A DNA stretch of 64,000 nt, taken from Saccharofermentans sp. Lineage in GTDB: Bacteria > Bacillota > Clostridia > Saccharofermentanales > Saccharofermentanaceae. Location: assembly GCA_016292135.1 (NCBI GenBank), contig JAEFAZ010000003.1, positions 248,001-312,000 on the forward strand, written 5' to 3'. Positions 17,472 to 26,659 of the stretch are shown one piece after another. Position 1 is the stretch's first letter. Every line of letters begins with the position of its first letter. The position numbers were made by a program, and so were the translations under genes. The notes beneath the pieces were generated by a model that was given only the letters and a program-made list of their open reading frames with translations, had not been told where the DNA came from and did no database searches.

Positions 17472-18587
17472 TCAGGCAAAATCAAGATCATTGAACAACG
17501 GCGAGTTGGTTGCACCGCCGACGTTGTTGATATATCTCTTGAGATCATCAGGGATACGGCATCTCTGCAAACCTGTGTCTCTGGAGATGATACCTCTCTT
17601 AATGAGCTCGGCAAGGTAGAAGTCCAAAGGACACATGCCCTGCTGAAGGCTCGTGGCAAGAGTACTGTCAATCTGATAGGTCTTACCTTCACGGATATTA
17701 TTACGGACAGCATCATTAGCGATCATGATCTCGAATGCAGCACAGCGTCCGCCGCCGATCCTCGGAACGAGGGTCTGACAGATAACAGCAACAAGAACGG
17801 TAGAGAGCTGAACTCTTACCTGATCCTGCTGATGAGGAGGGAAAACGTCGATGATACGGTTGACTGTATCAGCAGCGGATGATGTATGCAGTGTGGAAAG
17901 GACAAGGTGTCCGGTCTCGGCTGCAGTAATAGCGGTACTGATGGTATCGAGGTCACGCATCTCTCCGACGAGGATGATATCAGGGTCTTCACGGAGGGCA
18001 GCTCTGAGAGCGTTAGCGAAAGACAGTGTATCCTCGTGGATCTCTCTCTGGTTGATCATGGCTTCACCGTGATCATGGAGATACTCGATAGGTTCCTCAA
18101 GCGTAAGAACGTGGCACTTCTTATTGCCGTTAACGTGACCGATCATGGCAGCCAGCGTTGTGGACTTACCTGAACCCGTAGGACCGGTAACAAGGATAAG
18201 TCCTCTAGGCTTCATAACGAAATCCTTGAATATATCGGGCAGACCGAGCTGCTCACATGTGGGGATGGAATTCGAGATGGATCTTGCAGCAAGCGCATAT
18301 GTACCGCGCTGCTTGTAGATATTACATCTGAAACGGCTGTAGTCCTCAACAACATAAGAGAAGTCGATCTCGCCTCTCTCGTTCAAATACTGCTGTCTGG
18401 ACTTGTTGATCATTGACTTGCAAAGATACTCGGTATCTGCTGCAGTCAAAGGCTGATTACCCAACGGCATCAGTGTACCGTCGATACGGATCATCGGCGG
18501 CAGACCGACCGTGATATGGGTATCTGATGCGCCCATTCTCACCGCTTCGGACAAAACGGATTCCATTGATAAACTAAATCCTTCCAC
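17472..18587 (-). CDS. pilT: Pilus retraction ATPase PilT
   Basis: PilT is the hexameric cytoplasmic ATPase that depolymerises the pilus and powers twitching. The 371 residues include the N-terminal PAS-like domain (SDTHITVGLPPMIRIDG), Walker A GPTGSGKST near 133-141, the Asp box LEEPIEYLHD, Walker B DPDIILVGEMRD, the His box TGHLVLSTLHT and a recognisable IREGKTYQI helix that matches the PilT-specific AIRNLIREGK region. It lies 35 nt after pilB and upstream of pilC. Having both PilB and PilT indicates a retractable pilus. Confidence 0.94.
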   Translation of the reverse strand: MEGFSLSMESVLSEAVRMGASDTHITVGLPPMIRIDGTLMPLGNQPLTAADTEYLCKSMINKSRQQYLNERGEIDFSYVVEDYSRFRCNIYKQRGTYALAARSISNSIPTCEQLGLPDIFKDFVMKPRGLILVTGPTGSGKSTTLAAMIGHVNGNKKCHVLTLEEPIEYLHDHGEAMINQREIHEDTLSFANALRAALREDPDIILVGEMRDLDTISTAITAAETGHLVLSTLHTSSAADTVNRIIDVFPPHQQDQVRVQLSTVLVAVICQTLVPRIGGGRCAAFEIMIANDAVRNNIREGKTYQIDSTLATSLQQGMCPLDFYLAELIKRGIISRDTGLQRCRIPDDLKRYINNVGGATNSPLFNDLDFA

Positions 18588-18622
18588 TTGTTAACTCCTC
18601 CTCAAATATTTAATCTGTTGTA

Positions 18623-20287
18623 TTAGTCTATTGTGTACGCAACTCTGTTAAGTTCAGAGACCGTAGTAATACCTTCCAGAACAAGAGCCCTTGCAGAATC
18701 CTGAAGCATCTGGGTTCCTTCTGAAACAGCCAGGTTCCTCATCTCTTCTTCACTTGCTCTCTTTTCGATGAGAACCTTCATGGCTCTTGTCATGACAACG
18801 ATCTCATGAATGGCGATTCTTCCCTTATATCCTGTTTCGTTGCACTCCGGACAGCCTGTGCCGTGATAGATCTTCTGACCGGGCTCGAGCTTCAGGAGAA
18901 CGATATCATCCTCTCCGGGATCATATGCCTCACGGCAGTTGGTGCAGATACGTCTGACGAGACGCTGGGATACGACTCCGACAAGAGCGGAGCATACCAT
19001 GTAAGGCTCCAGACCCATATCGATAAGTCTGTTGATCGAAGATACGGCGTCATTGGTGTGGATGGTACTGAATACCAAGTGTCCCGTGATGGCTGCACGC
19101 ATTGCGATCTCAGCCGTCTCACCGTCACGGATCTCACCGACGAGAACGATGTCGGGGTCCTGACGCAGAATAGAACGAAGACCGCTGGCAAATGTCATTC
19201 CCGCTTTTACATTAACCTGAACCTGGTTGATGCCGGGGATCCTGATCTCGACAGGGTCTTCTACAGTGATTATGTTTGTTTCCGGTGTATTCTTCTCCGA
19301 AAGTAGTGTATAGAGCGTAGTCGTCTTACCTGAACCCGTAGGACCCGAGATAAGGCATATGCCCTGAGGGACCTTGATTATCTTATTTATAAGTTCATTA
19401 TTATGATCCGATATACCAAGGTATTTCCTGTTAAGGTTTCCGTCGTTCTTGGCAAGGATACGGATAACCGTCTTCTCACCGGTGATACAGGGAAGGACGG
19501 ATACACGCATGTCGACCGGTTCGCCGTTGATCTCCGTCCTGATACGGCCGTCCTGCGGGATACGTTTCTCAGCGATATTCATACCGCCTAAGATCTTTAT
19601 TCTCGTGGTGATGGCATCCTTGGCGGATATGGGGTTGCTCATGACCTCCTGCATAACGCCGTCGATACGGATACGGACTCTGACACGGTCCTCAAGAGGC
19701 TCAACGTGGATATCCGAAGAACCTGCCCTGATAGCGTAATCTATCATGGAGTTAACAAGCTTAACAACAGGAGCGGAGTTGATAGCCTCGTTCATCTCGG
19801 CGTCAGCTGCAGAAACTTCAGCTTCAAGCTCTACGCCTAACTCCTCTGCTGCCTTTTGTGCGATCTCCTTACCGTAATTGACCTTAACTGCTTCCAGGAT
19901 GGAAGATCTTGTGGCCAGCATCAATATTACCTGATAGCCGGTACGGAACTGGAGTTCTTCTTCTATAGTAAAGTCCATGGGGTCGTCGATGGCAACTACA
20001 AGGTTGTCTCCATCGAAACCAATGGGAAGGACTGCATGTTCGGAGCAGAATTTCTCATCCAGGAGGGCGGTAGCCTTCGGGTCTATCTCAAGACTCGTCA
20101 GGTCGATAATAGGGTAATTGAACTGACTGGAAACGGCCCTCAGGATATCAAATTCCGAAAGGAGGCCACTCTCGACGATAACTTCTCCTAATCTCTTTCC
20201 GGTTTCTTTTTGCTGAGAAAGTGCTTCTGCGAGTTCAGTAGCGTTTAAAAAACCGCTCTCAACGAGAATATCTCCTAATCTCTTCAT
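18623..20287 (-). CDS. pilB: Pilus assembly ATPase PilB with c-di-GMP-binding MshEN domain
   Basis: PilB drives pilus extension. The 554 residues begin with MshEN: two 24-residue motifs, RLGDILVESG... and RLGEVIVESG..., separated by the five residues KETGK, exactly the described spacing for c-di-GMP binding. Then come Walker A GPTGSGKTT near 313, Walker B DPDIVLVGEIRDGET, the His box TGHLVFSTIHT and the zinc tetracysteine CTNC...CPEC. I start at the ATG at 20287 because GGAGGG lies 5 nt upstream and MshEN begins at residue 2; the frame is open to 20398 but that extension has no support. It is first in the pilus operon. Confidence 0.94.
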   Translation of the reverse strand: MKRLGDILVESGFLNATELAEALSQQKETGKRLGEVIVESGLLSEFDILRAVSSQFNYPIIDLTSLEIDPKATALLDEKFCSEHAVLPIGFDGDNLVVAIDDPMDFTIEEELQFRTGYQVILMLATRSSILEAVKVNYGKEIAQKAAEELGVELEAEVSAADAEMNEAINSAPVVKLVNSMIDYAIRAGSSDIHVEPLEDRVRVRIRIDGVMQEVMSNPISAKDAITTRIKILGGMNIAEKRIPQDGRIRTEINGEPVDMRVSVLPCITGEKTVIRILAKNDGNLNRKYLGISDHNNELINKIIKVPQGICLISGPTGSGKTTTLYTLLSEKNTPETNIITVEDPVEIRIPGINQVQVNVKAGMTFASGLRSILRQDPDIVLVGEIRDGETAEIAMRAAITGHLVFSTIHTNDAVSSINRLIDMGLEPYMVCSALVGVVSQRLVRRICTNCREAYDPGEDDIVLLKLEPGQKIYHGTGCPECNETGYKGRIAIHEIVVMTRAMKVLIEKRASEEEMRNLAVSEGTQMLQDSARALVLEGITTVSELNRVAYTID

Positions 20288-20386
20288 TAAACCCTCCGTT
20301 TTAAGGCCCCACAGGTCATGGTTTGAAACGAAAATATGCCGTTTAAGAGCACGCAAGGCATACTCCTGGCGAGCATATTCTATAAA

Positions 20387-20415
20387 ACTATATAGCAATT
20401 CGGACTAAAATACAA
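20387..20415 (-). promoter_or_regulatory. Candidate promoter of the pilB operon
   Basis: TTGTAT (20410-20415) and TATAGT (20387-20392) on the minus strand are 17 bp apart, about 95 nt upstream of the pilB start. The 298-bp divergent region between pilB and pilD is A+T-rich; I see no gene, hairpin or repeat in it apart from the two promoters. Confidence 0.5.
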
Positions 20416-20522
20416 GTATTTTGGCAGTTTGCATAAATTTGAGCGGTTGACAAGTTCGTGACAAAAATGATAGACAAATTACAACGAAAAGCCCCTTTCC
20501 GACTGCCTTACTTCCTATATTT

Positions 20523-20550
20523 TTGATACAAATTATTACTATAATATGGT
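20523..20550 (+). promoter_or_regulatory. Candidate promoter of the pilD operon
   Basis: TTGATA (20523-20528) and TATGGT (20545-20550) are 16 bp apart; an overlapping TATAAT-like stretch makes the exact -10 uncertain. Confidence 0.4.
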
Positions 20551-20585
20551 ATATTAAGTTGTTAATCTATTGGAGGTAGACTGCT

Positions 20586-21440
20586 TTGCCGGGGATCATC
20601 TATACTTTTTTTGTTATATTCTTCACCCTTCTTGGGTTTGTGATCGGAAGTTTCCTTAATGTGATCATATACCGCATTCCCGCAGGACGTTCCGTATCCA
20701 AGGGACATTCCATGTGCATGACCTGCGGTCATACTCTCGGTGCTTTGGATCTGGTTCCCGTGTTCAGCTGGCTCTTCCTCCGCGGGAAATGCCGTTATTG
20801 CGGTGCACCCATAGCATCCCGTTACGCCAAGATCGAAAGTTTCACGGGGCTTACTTTCGGTATCACTGCCATTGCGGTATGTGAATACGCGGCTCCGATC
20901 ATCCTCTGGCCCGATAATCTCTCTCTTATATTTTATATGATCTATTTCCTCATGCTGATAGCCGCCATGGCTGTTGCCATATCTGCCATGATGATCTTAT
21001 ATGACACGGGAAAATGCTTTACCGGCTTCCCTGTCACGGTCCTTGTTCTTACAATGCTTTCCGTATTGCTTCCCTTCATCATGGGATTCTACGGTTACAG
21101 CACGGCAGCTTTGATCTTTGCATTCGAGCTTATCATAACGTCCTGTGGAAAGATCGCTTTAGGTCTGGGCATCACTTCCCTGCTCTGTCTCATTTTCAAG
21201 AGGAAATACGGCAAGGCGGAACTCGGCATCGACATCATCATGCTCTCGATCCCCTGCTTTGATCAATATATGTCTTTTGGCAACGACATCATAAGAGCTG
21301 TTATCACCGCCCTGGTATATTCCGTCATGATGTGCATCATGAGGAGCGCGAAGCTCAGGAAATATTCGGCCATTGCAGCCTTTATCGCTATTCTCGTCTA
21401 TACGGCAGTCAGGTTCTGCCTTATTAAGATAATTCAATAA
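20586..21440 (+). CDS. pilD: Prepilin peptidase PilD
   Basis: A polytopic aspartyl protease that cuts class III leaders before Phe and usually methylates the new N-terminus. The 284 residues start from a TTG nine bases after GGAGG. The N-terminus GSFLNVIIYRIP and the zinc pairs CMTC and CRYC, 21 residues apart, followed by YAKIESFTG, are typical of bifunctional family members. About seven hydrophobic segments follow. The first catalytic Asp is probably in ILYDTGKCFTGFP; the usual GxGD motif is degenerate, with the best match ELGIDIIML. It is divergent from the pilus operon and heads an operon with yebC. Confidence 0.9.
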   Translation: MPGIIYTFFVIFFTLLGFVIGSFLNVIIYRIPAGRSVSKGHSMCMTCGHTLGALDLVPVFSWLFLRGKCRYCGAPIASRYAKIESFTGLTFGITAIAVCEYAAPIILWPDNLSLIFYMIYFLMLIAAMAVAISAMMILYDTGKCFTGFPVTVLVLTMLSVLLPFIMGFYGYSTAALIFAFELIITSCGKIALGLGITSLLCLIFKRKYGKAELGIDIIMLSIPCFDQYMSFGNDIIRAVITALVYSVMMCIMRSAKLRKYSAIAAFIAILVYTAVRFCLIKIIQ

Positions 21441-21454
21441 TTCGGAGGTCATTT

Positions 21455-22180
21455 ATGTCCGGTCATTCAAAATGGAGCAACATCAAACGTAAAAAGGAAG
21501 CTGCTGATGCAGCAAAGGGAGCCGTCTATACGAAGCTCGCCAAGGAGATCGCGGTAGCGGTCAAGGCGGGAGGCGCCGATCCTGCGGGAAACTCCAGACT
21601 CAAGGATGTCATTTCCAAGGCAAAAGCAGCCAATATGCCTAATGACAACATCAACAGAGCCATCAAGAAGGCAGCGGGCGCCGGCGAGGGAGATGACTAC
21701 GAAGAGATAACATACGAAGGTTACGGTCCCGGCGGAGTTGCCATCATGGTAAGGGCACTCACCAACAACCGCAACAGGACGGCAGCCGATGTCAGGCACA
21801 TCTTTGACAAGAACGGCGGAAACTTAGGTGTCGGCGGAAGCGTTTCATTCCTTTTCGAGGAAAAAGGCGTTATCGTTATCTCAAGAGAGGATTTTGAGGA
21901 TGAGGATACCGTCATGGGTGATGCCCTGGATTGCGGCGCAGCAGACTTTTCATCCGATGATGAATACTATGAGATCATAACGGCGCCTGAAGACTATTAC
22001 ACAGTTAAGGATGCCCTGGAAGCCAAAGGCTATACTTTCGCAGACTCTACCCTGGGTCCCGTTGCCACCACCAGCGCAAAAGTCGATGATGAGGAAACCT
22101 GTGAAAAACTCGAGAAGATGCTCGACATGATGGAAGAAAACGAAGATATCCAAGAGGTATTTCATAACTGGGAGTCATAA
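21455..22180 (+). CDS. YebC/PmpR family protein
   Basis: The 241-residue protein is a clear YebC/TACO1 member, starting SGHSKWSNIKRKKEAADAAK and carrying IKKAAGAGEG, EGYGPGGVAIMV and NRNRTAADVRHIF. Family members are described as transcription regulators and, more recently, as factors helping ribosomes through difficult sequences. AATTCGGAGG lies eight bases before the ATG, 14 nt after pilD. The downstream P-loop gene starts 6 nt after its stop, so they are co-transcribed. A possible pilus link is only by position. Confidence 0.95.
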   Translation: MSGHSKWSNIKRKKEAADAAKGAVYTKLAKEIAVAVKAGGADPAGNSRLKDVISKAKAANMPNDNINRAIKKAAGAGEGDDYEEITYEGYGPGGVAIMVRALTNNRNRTAADVRHIFDKNGGNLGVGGSVSFLFEEKGVIVISREDFEDEDTVMGDALDCGAADFSSDDEYYEIITAPEDYYTVKDALEAKGYTFADSTLGPVATTSAKVDDEETCEKLEKMLDMMEENEDIQEVFHNWES

Positions 22181-22186
22181 GATCAG

Positions 22187-23206
22187 GTGAGTGATAACGG
22201 ACAGAAACAGAACACCGGTAAAACAAAAGCTCTAATACCGGAGCTTCGCGCCACTCTGCACCGTTTGGACAGAACAGCGTCCGTTACATCCGCGGCCTCA
22301 GAACCCGTAAGAGACATAGAACTCATACTGGACAGCGAATCACTGACACGTGAGGCGCTGTCCCATATCGCAGTCGTTGCATTCGTCGGACCTTCCGGCA
22401 CCGGAAAGAGCACCCGTGCCATCTCCGTCGCTTCAGCCAACAATATCTATTACATCATAGATGACGGTCTTCTCATCAACGGAAGCAAGATCGTTGCAGG
22501 GACTTCCGCCAAGAAGGCTCCGACCAAGATGGAGTCGGTAAGGCAGGCGATCTTTACTGATGCCACAAGATCAGCCGTCATGAGAAGAGCTCTTGTGGAG
22601 ACTAATCCTGCCGCCCTCATGATCCTGGGAACGTCTGATTCGATGTTATCCAAGATATGCGATAACCTCTGGCTCAACCAGCCTTCCATGTTGATAAACA
22701 TCGAGGATGTCTCAACAGAAGAAGAGAGACAGGTCGCCCGCAACACGAGGATGACTGAAGGAATGCATACCATTCCCGTCCCGAGCATGGAAGTCAAACA
22801 TGAATTCTCGGGATACTTCTCGGATCCTTTCAGCAAACTCCGTCAGAGATTTGACCGCGAAAGAGGAGTCGTACCACAGGTCCCTGACTTTGAAAGGACG
22901 GTGGTCCGTCCGACCTTCTCCTCCCTGGGTTCATACTCGATCTCGGATGAAGCGCTGCTCGACCTTATAAGGATAGTCTTAAGGTCCGTTCCGGGTATAG
23001 CCAAGGTCGAGTCCTTCAAGACGGAGAAGAGGACTTACGGGATCGAAGTCAGTCTCGAGCTCGCACTCTATTACGGCTTCAATGCAAGGAACGCACTCGA
23101 ACAGGCTCAACAGCAGGTCGGTCACGCCATCGAGGAATTCACGTCGATCACTATCGTGGGAGTCAATGTCAGAGCCGGACACCTTCTGCACAAAGGAGAA
23201 GAATAA
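22187..23206 (+). CDS. P-loop NTPase fused to an Asp23-like C-terminal domain
   Basis: I do not recognise a named gene. The 339 residues start at a GTG with a weak ribosome-binding site, 6 nt after yebC. A P-loop VAFVGPSGTGKST is at about 65-76, with a second strand-like IIDDG near 90 that could bind Mg2+, and a kinase-like region up to about 235. The last 100 residues (SISDEALLDLIRIVLRSVPG, then GVNVRAGHL at the end) resemble the Asp23/Gls24 fold. The stop overlaps the next ATG (23206). It is probably cytoplasmic, with no signal or membrane segment. Function is unknown; the fold-level calls are by motif only. Confidence 0.75.
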   Translation: MSDNGQKQNTGKTKALIPELRATLHRLDRTASVTSAASEPVRDIELILDSESLTREALSHIAVVAFVGPSGTGKSTRAISVASANNIYYIIDDGLLINGSKIVAGTSAKKAPTKMESVRQAIFTDATRSAVMRRALVETNPAALMILGTSDSMLSKICDNLWLNQPSMLINIEDVSTEEERQVARNTRMTEGMHTIPVPSMEVKHEFSGYFSDPFSKLRQRFDRERGVVPQVPDFERTVVRPTFSSLGSYSISDEALLDLIRIVLRSVPGIAKVESFKTEKRTYGIEVSLELALYYGFNARNALEQAQQQVGHAIEEFTSITIVGVNVRAGHLLHKGEE

Positions 23207-23955
23207 TGGAAAAGATATACATGATCCCCGTAAACGATGCATACGATTCAGATTGCGAATGCCCCTTATGTTCACTAAGGGACAATGCTGAAAAAAATTA
23301 TCTTGACTATTATCTCGGTCCATCCCTCATGGAACCCGATACCAGGAAGATCACAAACAGGACAGGATTTTGCCCTGTCCATATGGGAATGCTCAACAAC
23401 AGCGAAGCCGGAAGGCTCGGCCTGGGTCTTATGCTCCATACCCACCTTAAGAATATGGATGCTGAAGTAACTGGACGGATCGCAGATTCCGTTCCCGAAA
23501 GATCATCCGGATTCCTCAAAGGAAAAGATTACAAAGCCAAGCTCAATGCCGCGGCAGATCTGATCGATGAAAGAATAGCAAGATGCCCCATCTGTGAGAA
23601 CATGAACGAAGCCATGGGCCACTATATCGATGTCATCATATGGATGTTCAAGCATGATGACGCTTTCAGGAGCAAGCTTGAGAACAAGACCTGCTGCCTG
23701 CCGCATACTGCTGCTCTCCTTCGCGCAGCCACAAGCCTTTCACAGTCTGATGCATGTGAATTTGTTAAGATCTTGCTCAACAATTCAAAAGAGTCTTTCA
23801 AGGTCCTGGAAGATGATGTTGAATGGTTTACTTTGAAGTTCGACTACAGAAACAAAGACAAGCCCTGGGGCAACAGCAAAAACGCGATACAGCGTTCGAT
23901 GAGATTCTTATCTTCAGACAGGAGGGATTTCGATGAACAGAGAACAAAGCAATGA
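23206..23955 (+). CDS. DUF6062 family cysteine-rich protein
   Basis: The 249-residue cytoplasmic protein carries paired Cys/His motifs: CECPLC near the N-terminus, GFCPVHMG, CPICENM in the middle and CCLPHT, suggesting two metal sites built from CxxC plus CxxH halves. This pattern fits the DUF6062 family of clostridia, for which I know no function. It shares one base with the preceding gene and overlaps the following DsrE-like gene by 23 nt, so the three are translated together. A redox or metal-handling role is conceivable given the sulfur-relay-like neighbour, but this is inference. Confidence 0.8.
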   Translation: MEKIYMIPVNDAYDSDCECPLCSLRDNAEKNYLDYYLGPSLMEPDTRKITNRTGFCPVHMGMLNNSEAGRLGLGLMLHTHLKNMDAEVTGRIADSVPERSSGFLKGKDYKAKLNAAADLIDERIARCPICENMNEAMGHYIDVIIWMFKHDDAFRSKLENKTCCLPHTAALLRAATSLSQSDACEFVKILLNNSKESFKVLEDDVEWFTLKFDYRNKDKPWGNSKNAIQRSMRFLSSDRRDFDEQRTKQ

Positions 23956-24364
23956 GATCCTTGAATCTCAAGGTCTTGATCTTCTCCCTGAGGAGGAAAG
24001 ATATTCACCTGATGCTGCCTTAAAGCTTACCGTACATATCAAGCACGACTGGTATTCAGAAGACAGCAGTCACGGACGCATGATGCTGTCATCGTTTATG
24101 TCAGTCCTGTCAGATCCTTCTTCAAAGATCGGAGTCCTTCTCCTGTCAGGATCTGCTGTCAGGATGACAGATCCTTCATCGGATCTTCATGATGACCTTT
24201 TGCGCATAAGCCGCAATTCTCTTATGACAGGCGTCCTGATCGACAGTATTGATGAATACGGAATAGATCCTGCCATTCTGACGGATCTTCAGATCACGGA
24301 ATACACAGCCCAGGATCTCGCTTTCGAACTCATTAATGCAGAAAATTTGATTACGCTTGAATGA
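23933..24364 (+). CDS. DsrE/YedF-like protein without cysteines
   Basis: The 143-residue product aligns by eye with the C-terminal DsrE-like domain of YedF: a strand IGVLLLSGSAVRMT, a helix, then VLIDSIDEYGID and a final AFELINAENLITLE. YedF proteins normally have an N-terminal TusA-like domain and a CGTC-type cysteine motif. Here the N-terminal 40 residues are short and acidic, and the position of the cysteine motif reads LIDSIDEY; the protein has no Cys at all. AGGAGGG precedes the ATG inside the end of the DUF6062 gene. It is the last gene of the operon, followed by a strong terminator. A sulfur-transfer role is therefore doubtful. Confidence 0.65.
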   Translation: MNREQSNEILESQGLDLLPEEERYSPDAALKLTVHIKHDWYSEDSSHGRMMLSSFMSVLSDPSSKIGVLLLSGSAVRMTDPSSDLHDDLLRISRNSLMTGVLIDSIDEYGIDPAILTDLQITEYTAQDLAFELINAENLITLE

Positions 24365-24383
24365 TCCAAAATACAAAACAATA

Positions 24384-24413
24384 AAAAGGGTTGTCCGTCG
24401 GACAACCCTTTTT
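24384..24413. terminator. Bidirectional terminator between the pilD operon and the PilX-like gene
   Basis: AAGGGTTGTCC / GGACAACCCTT stem with a three-base GTC loop, followed by TTTTTTG on the plus strand and by TTTTTATTGTTTTG on the minus strand. Confidence 0.9.
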
Positions 24414-24439
24414 TGTGTCAGATAATAAGTAAGATACTA

Positions 24440-26506
24440 TCAGTCACCGGTATCTTCGCTGTTATAGAAGTACTTAACGCTCAAAGCTCTGTACTTTGAC
24501 TTATATTCAGGCCAATCCTCGGTTACCTTGCTTCCGGGACCGGGACAGTAAGGCATATCAAAGTCACCTGAAGTGTTCTTGACTACCGTCGCCATAAGTC
24601 TTCCATAGAACCTGAAAAGTGCACTGCTGGTGATATTGGTGATCGTAAGCGTGCTGCTGATGCTAGAGTAGTTAGCCTCAAATAATCCAACATAACCTTC
24701 GATTATCGTACCCTTCTTGACCTCGATCTGGTTGCCTCCCATACCGTAAATATTCATGGTAGGCTTATTGACACCATTATGACCGAATGTAGAAGCAGAG
24801 TTCGACATCTTAAAGGTGCCGCCCGTGATGGCATTATAGTATTGCTGTGCACTATATCCTCTCGGTATGGAAAGGAATCCCGTTCCGATCAATCCTCCGC
24901 TATCCCACTTGTCATCCTCGCTCAACTTGAGATTCTTGCCCTGTGCAAGAATGAAATACTGATGATGCTTGTCATTGGCACCGACAACAGCAAAGATGAC
25001 ATTGTAAAGATTCAAATGATCACTTACAAACAGATATGTATCGATATTACCGTCAAGGAATACGACCTTCGGAGCAGTTGCTGAATTAACCTTGCTTACA
25101 CCTGTAACAGTACCTCCGCCAATGATCAGTTTAAGAGGAGAAACACCGTCAGAAGATGATATAGGCTTAGCCTTTCCTGTTGTATTCAACGCATGCTGTT
25201 CATTTACTATATCAGAGAGCGATTTACTCGTGAAACCCTTCGAAGATGCCTCAGTGGAAGTTCTGGGAATACCGTAATCTGAATACATCGCGGATGATGT
25301 AGGATAATCCTTTACAAGATACGATCTGTCTGTGGTGTAATACATGGAAGCATTTTTCAGGGCAGCGTTATCGGAACTGTAAGCATTCTTCCAAGAATCA
25401 AATTTAGTAGATCCGGCACTATAAATATTTGAATAAAGATCAGAGCTCCATGTTCCGCTGTCTCCTAACTTTGTAGAAGAAGGCTTGCCACCATATGCAC
25501 TGGCACTAAGAAAGATTGCCGGACTAGCATTTTTAATTCCGCTAAACTGAGGACCTGTATTACTGCTTGAATCACTAAATTTTCTGTTGACAAAGATCCA
25601 TGTTTGAGTACTTTGTGCATATGTTCGAGTGGCTGAAAAATCATTTCCACCCTCAAGACCTCCATTGTCCTTAACCTTCTGAGTGGTAAATGCTACATCC
25701 TTGCCGCCTTTAGCCCCGAGGAAATATACATTACCTTTAAGGTCAGGACAGGTGGAACTCCAGCTGTAGTAATAATCATCCATGAAAATGAGATTGCCTC
25801 TCATATGCTCATTGTTCTCAAAATAAGCTACATTAGGTGTGTTCTTCTTGCCCAGGAAGAGCATATCGGAATATGCAGTCGTATGCTCGGACTGGTTGGA
25901 ACGGTAGTTGCCTCTGTAAACGATAAAGTTATCGCTTGCACCGGAAGGAGCTCCGGCACCGATGGAAGCACGGAAGTTATTTCCGGCATCGCCTATGTAG
26001 TCAACCTGAGCAGCGAAGAGATCAGGATACTTCTCATCTTCGCCCTCTTTAAGAACAAGCTGGGCATATTCAGTCTGTGCATCGCCAACCTGTGTCCTGA
26101 AAGTAGCATATACTTTCTGCTCGCCGGGCTTATAGACCAGACGGACCTGGGTCTTGCTGTCTTTGGTGTTACGCATACCGGGAACCTGGTTTACTGTTCC
26201 CATATTGAGGTCGATCCAGTCCTTGGTCTCATCATCAGATGTAGCCTGAGCGACTTCGATGAGGTGTTTATCATCGATCTCCTGCATCTGAACAGCCTGA
26301 TAGAAAGTTTCTACGGCAGATGTAAGAGTAAGCCTGGCCTGAGTCTTTTCAGCCCTGTCATAGACACGGGATCTCGTAGCGCTCGTAAGCAACAGGGCAC
26401 AGGAGATAAAGATCATCGCCAGAGCGAGGATGAACAGGACGGTAACAAGGATAACACCCTTCTTATCCGCTCTGCGCTTCTTACTTTTCATAATCATTTT
26501 CATCAT
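24440..26506 (-). CDS. Large PilX-like pilus assembly protein
   Basis: The 688-residue protein starts with a basic stretch ending DKKG followed by VILVTVLFILALAMIFIS and a helix typical of PilX_N/GspK-type proteins. The expected Glu at mature position 5 is Thr, as in GspK/PilX-like tip proteins that need not enter the filament normally. The rest is a large Ser/Thr/Tyr/Gly-rich exported region of about 640 residues with a beta-solenoid feel (GGTVTGV, GGNQIEVKKGTIIEGYVG). AAGGAAGG precedes the ATG. It is separate from the main cluster but near pilD. A pilus-tip or adhesion role is inferred. Confidence 0.75.
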   Translation of the reverse strand: MMKMIMKSKKRRADKKGVILVTVLFILALAMIFISCALLLTSATRSRVYDRAEKTQARLTLTSAVETFYQAVQMQEIDDKHLIEVAQATSDDETKDWIDLNMGTVNQVPGMRNTKDSKTQVRLVYKPGEQKVYATFRTQVGDAQTEYAQLVLKEGEDEKYPDLFAAQVDYIGDAGNNFRASIGAGAPSGASDNFIVYRGNYRSNQSEHTTAYSDMLFLGKKNTPNVAYFENNEHMRGNLIFMDDYYYSWSSTCPDLKGNVYFLGAKGGKDVAFTTQKVKDNGGLEGGNDFSATRTYAQSTQTWIFVNRKFSDSSSNTGPQFSGIKNASPAIFLSASAYGGKPSSTKLGDSGTWSSDLYSNIYSAGSTKFDSWKNAYSSDNAALKNASMYYTTDRSYLVKDYPTSSAMYSDYGIPRTSTEASSKGFTSKSLSDIVNEQHALNTTGKAKPISSSDGVSPLKLIIGGGTVTGVSKVNSATAPKVVFLDGNIDTYLFVSDHLNLYNVIFAVVGANDKHHQYFILAQGKNLKLSEDDKWDSGGLIGTGFLSIPRGYSAQQYYNAITGGTFKMSNSASTFGHNGVNKPTMNIYGMGGNQIEVKKGTIIEGYVGLFEANYSSISSTLTITNITSSALFRFYGRLMATVVKNTSGDFDMPYCPGPGSKVTEDWPEYKSKYRALSVKYFYNSEDTGD

Positions 26507-26659
26507 AGAAGTACACCTTCCTTCTTATAATGTATGTGTCAAACCGCGTCATAAGGCACGATAGATAGTATTCGTTAAATGTATTTTACGGCATATGAAA
26601 TCATTTTTCAATAAAAATTTCAGATTTTGCTAACTTTTTTTCAATAAAATATTAACACA

